Below are positions 61,666-64,000 of a stretch of 64,000 bases of DNA, piece after piece. The notes beneath the pieces are model-generated. The model saw nothing but the letters and a program-made list of their open reading frames with translations. It searched no databases and was not told where the DNA came from. The translations under genes were made by a program, and so were the position numbers. The first letter of the stretch is position 1. Every line of letters starts with the position of its first letter. Source of the DNA: Poseidonibacter ostreae (GTDB lineage: Bacteria > Campylobacterota > Campylobacteria > Campylobacterales > Arcobacteraceae); contig NZ_WFKI01000013.1 in NCBI RefSeq assembly GCF_009208055.1, positions 1 to 64,000 of the forward strand, given 5' to 3'.

Positions 61666-64000
61666 ATGGAAAACCTTTTCGAAAACCAAGATATTATTGA
61701 TATAAATATTGAAGACTCTGTTAAAGCGTCTTATTTAGATTACTCAATGAGTGTAATAATCGGACGTGCATTACCTGATGCAAGAGATGGATTAAAACCC
61801 GTACACAGAAGAATTTTATATGCTATGCATGATTTAAATATAACCTCTAAATCTTCTTATAAGAAATCAGCAAGAATTGTTGGAGATGTTATTGGTAAGT
61901 ATCACCCTCATGGTGATAACTCTGTTTATGATGCATTAGTTAGATTAGCACAAGACTTCTCAATGAGAGCTCCTTTAATTGACGGTCAAGGGAACTTTGG
62001 TTCTGTTGATGGTGATAATGCAGCAGCAATGAGATATACAGAAGCTAGAATGACTAAAGTAGCAGAAGAAGTTATGAAAGATCTTGATAAAGATACAGTA
62101 AACTTCACAGCTAACTATGATGATACTATGAAAGAACCATCAGTTATGCCTACTAGACTTCCAACTTTACTTTTAAATGGTTCTGAAGGAATTGCGGTTG
62201 GTATGGCTACAAAAATACCACCTCATAACTCAAATGAATTATTAGCAGCTACTTTGCATATGGTTGATAATCCAGAAGCTACTGCTGATGAATTAATGGA
62301 ATTTATTAAAGGACCTGATTTCCCAACAGGTGGAACAATTTTTGGTAGACGTGGAATTATAGATGCTTATAATACAGGTCGTGGTCGAGTTCGAATTAGA
62401 GCAAAACATCATATTGAAACTAAGGGTAAAAAAGAAATAATTATTCTTGATGAATTACCATACCAAGTAAATAAATCTAGACTAATTGAACAAATTGCAA
62501 ACTTAGCAAAAGATAAGCAAATTGAAGGAATTTCAGAAGTAAGAGATGAATCTGATAGAGATGGAATTAGAGTTGTAATTGAGCTTAAAAAAGATGCAAT
62601 GAGTGAAATTGTTTTAAACAATCTTTATAAATCAACTCCAATGGAAAATACATTTGGAATTATTCTTTTAGCTGTTCATAATAAAGAGCCAAGAGTATTT
62701 ACATTACCTGAATTAATAACAGTATTCTTATCACATAGAAAAACTGTAATTATTAGAAGAACTATCTTTGAATTAGAAAAAGCAAAAGCAAGAGCTCATA
62801 TACTTGAAGGTCTTAAAATTGCACTTGATAATATTGATGAAGTTGTTCAAATTATTAAGTCTTCATCAAATGATGCAGATGCTAGAGAAAAATTACAAAA
62901 TAGATTCTCTTTATCCCATATTCAATCTCAAGCTATTTTAGATATGAGATTAGGAAGACTTACAGGTCTTCAAAGAGATAAGTTAGAAGCAGAATATCAA
63001 GAATTATTAGAATTAATTGATTACCTTGAAGCAATTTTAAAATCTGAAGATAGATTAAATGAAATTATTAAAGAAGAGTTAGTTGAAGTTCAAGATAAAT
63101 TTGCATCTGAAAGAAGAACAGATATTGAAGATTCTTATGATGAAATTGATATTGAAGATTTAATTCCTAATGAACCAATGGTAGTTACTATTACTCATAA
63201 TGGTTATGTAAAAAGAGTACCAATTAAATCTTATGAAAAACAAAGACGTGGTGGTAAAGGTAAAACAGCTGTTACTACTCACGATGATGACTTCATTGAA
63301 AGATTCTTTGTATCAAATACACATGATACTTTAATGTTTGTAACAAATATGGGTCAATTATACTGGTTAAAAGTATACAAAATCCCTGAAGGTTCAAGAA
63401 CTGCAAAAGGTAAAGCAGTTGTTAACTTAATCAACTTACGAGATGATGAAAAAATCATGGAAATTATTCCAACAACTGATTTTGATGAGTCTAAATCTTT
63501 AGCATTCTTTACTAAGAATGGTATTGTAAAAAGAACATCTTTATCTGAATTTAGTAATATTAGATCAAATGGTGTGAGAGCTATTGTTCTTGATGATGCA
63601 GATGAAGTAGTAACTGCAAAAATTACAGATGTTGAGTCACAATTCTTAATGATTTTTACATCTTTAGGTCAATGTATTAGATTTGATATAGAAAAAACAA
63701 GAGAGCAAGGTAGAAGTACAAGAGGTGTTAGAGGTATTAAATTTAAACATGATTCTGATTATGTTGTTGATGCTGATGTAATCTCTGATGAAAACCAAGA
63801 GTTATTGCCAATTTCTGAAAAAGGTATTGGAAAAAGAACAACAGTTTCTGAATATAGGTTAACAAACAGAGCAGGTTCTGGAGTTATATCAATGAAATTA
63901 TCAAATAAAACTGGTAATGTTGTTGGAGAAGTTTTAGTTGATGAAACTCAAGACTTAATGGCACTTACTTCTATTGGGAAAATGATTAGAGTTGATATGC
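61666..64000 (+). CDS. gyrA: DNA gyrase subunit A (partial, C terminus outside window)
   Basis: Starts at ATG 61666 (MENLFENQDIIDINIEDSVK) and stays open to the right edge, about 778 codons. The active tyrosine is Tyr124 in AAMRYTEARM. The conserved start region has YLDYSMSVIIGRALPDARDG and PVHRRILYAM. The GyrA box QRRGGKG begins at Gln526, which marks gyrase rather than topoisomerase IV. In the quinolone region the sequence is HPHGDNSVYDALV: Asn85 occupies the site of E. coli Ser83 and Campylobacter Thr86, while Asp89 matches E. coli Asp87. With GyrB it introduces negative supercoils using ATP. Confidence 0.98.
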   Translation, partial: MENLFENQDIIDINIEDSVKASYLDYSMSVIIGRALPDARDGLKPVHRRILYAMHDLNITSKSSYKKSARIVGDVIGKYHPHGDNSVYDALVRLAQDFSMRAPLIDGQGNFGSVDGDNAAAMRYTEARMTKVAEEVMKDLDKDTVNFTANYDDTMKEPSVMPTRLPTLLLNGSEGIAVGMATKIPPHNSNELLAATLHMVDNPEATADELMEFIKGPDFPTGGTIFGRRGIIDAYNTGRGRVRIRAKHHIETKGKKEIIILDELPYQVNKSRLIEQIANLAKDKQIEGISEVRDESDRDGIRVVIELKKDAMSEIVLNNLYKSTPMENTFGIILLAVHNKEPRVFTLPELITVFLSHRKTVIIRRTIFELEKAKARAHILEGLKIALDNIDEVVQIIKSSSNDADAREKLQNRFSLSHIQSQAILDMRLGRLTGLQRDKLEAEYQELLELIDYLEAILKSEDRLNEIIKEELVEVQDKFASERRTDIEDSYDEIDIEDLIPNEPMVVTITHNGYVKRVPIKSYEKQRRGGKGKTAVTTHDDDFIERFFVSNTHDTLMFVTNMGQLYWLKVYKIPEGSRTAKGKAVVNLINLRDDEKIMEIIPTTDFDESKSLAFFTKNGIVKRTSLSEFSNIRSNGVRAIVLDDADEVVTAKITDVESQFLMIFTSLGQCIRFDIEKTREQGRSTRGVRGIKFKHDSDYVVDADVISDENQELLPISEKGIGKRTTVSEYRLTNRAGSGVISMKLSNKTGNVVGEVLVDETQDLMALTSIGKMIRVDM

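Noticed and set aside
1..64000. CRISPR arrays, tRNA or rRNA genes, insertion sequences, prophage
   Set aside because: No regular spaced repeats, cloverleaf or rRNA-like segments, transposase or phage genes were recognised on reading both strands.

Overview
The window is a strongly AT-rich stretch of bacterial chromosome. Gene content and style point to the Arcobacter group (Arcobacteraceae, Campylobacterota). The signs are the ferredoxin-ppx-lpxL block known from Helicobacter and Campylobacter, many histidine kinases of one type with a GEMI/NIAHQWRQPLS phospho-acceptor box, Cache-type sensors, a DctPQM transporter, TATAAT -10 boxes without obvious -35 boxes, and frequent TTG starts. The assignment is inference from the sequence alone. 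I saw no rRNA, tRNA, CRISPR array, insertion sequence or phage gene.

Layout. 1-23 kb is rich in signalling genes: secreted proteins at the left edge, an EAL-domain gene broken at an A7 run, two tiny basic proteins facing a shared hairpin, a hemerythrin-GGDEF cyclase, two tandem membrane kinases, AraC and HxlR regulators, a DsrE/F-like secreted protein, a radical SAM protein, a CysZ/EI24-type membrane protein, a divergent response regulator/kinase pair, and two chemoreceptors flanking a PTS-EIIC/EAL fusion that is also broken at an A7 run. 23-31.4 kb is an iron-linked region. Fur-box-like sites precede a five-gene operon (imelysin lipoprotein, DHOR di-heme oxidoreductase, imelysin-like protein lacking the motif histidine, membrane di-iron hydroxylase, MauG/CcpA-type peroxidase lipoprotein). 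A porin and an ABC ATPase follow, diverging from a second Fur-like site. 31.5-36.3 kb holds another Cache kinase facing dctPQM.

36.7-43.6 kb is core metabolism (gltBD, an inositol monophosphatase-family enzyme, a 2[4Fe-4S] ferredoxin). 43.6-58.7 kb runs from ppx and lpxL into a tightly packed surface-glycan cluster: an ELM1-family protein, a TviB-type dehydrogenase, several glycosyltransferases, an O-antigen-ligase-like protein, a polysaccharide deacetylase, a pyruvyltransferase-family protein and one unrecognised gene. 58.7 kb to the end returns to core genes (rpmB, a K+ channel-like protein, argJ, a YdcH-family protein) and a gyrA that runs off the right edge.

How it fits together. The left third reads as an environmental-sensing block in which oxygen (hemerythrin), small solutes (SBP and Cache domains) and possibly sugars (EIIC) feed into c-di-GMP, phosphorelay and chemotaxis. 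The middle operon is probably an iron-starvation-induced periplasmic redox/iron module. It is the best candidate here for a poorly described system. The right half couples lipid A acylation to outer-surface polysaccharide assembly between conserved core genes.
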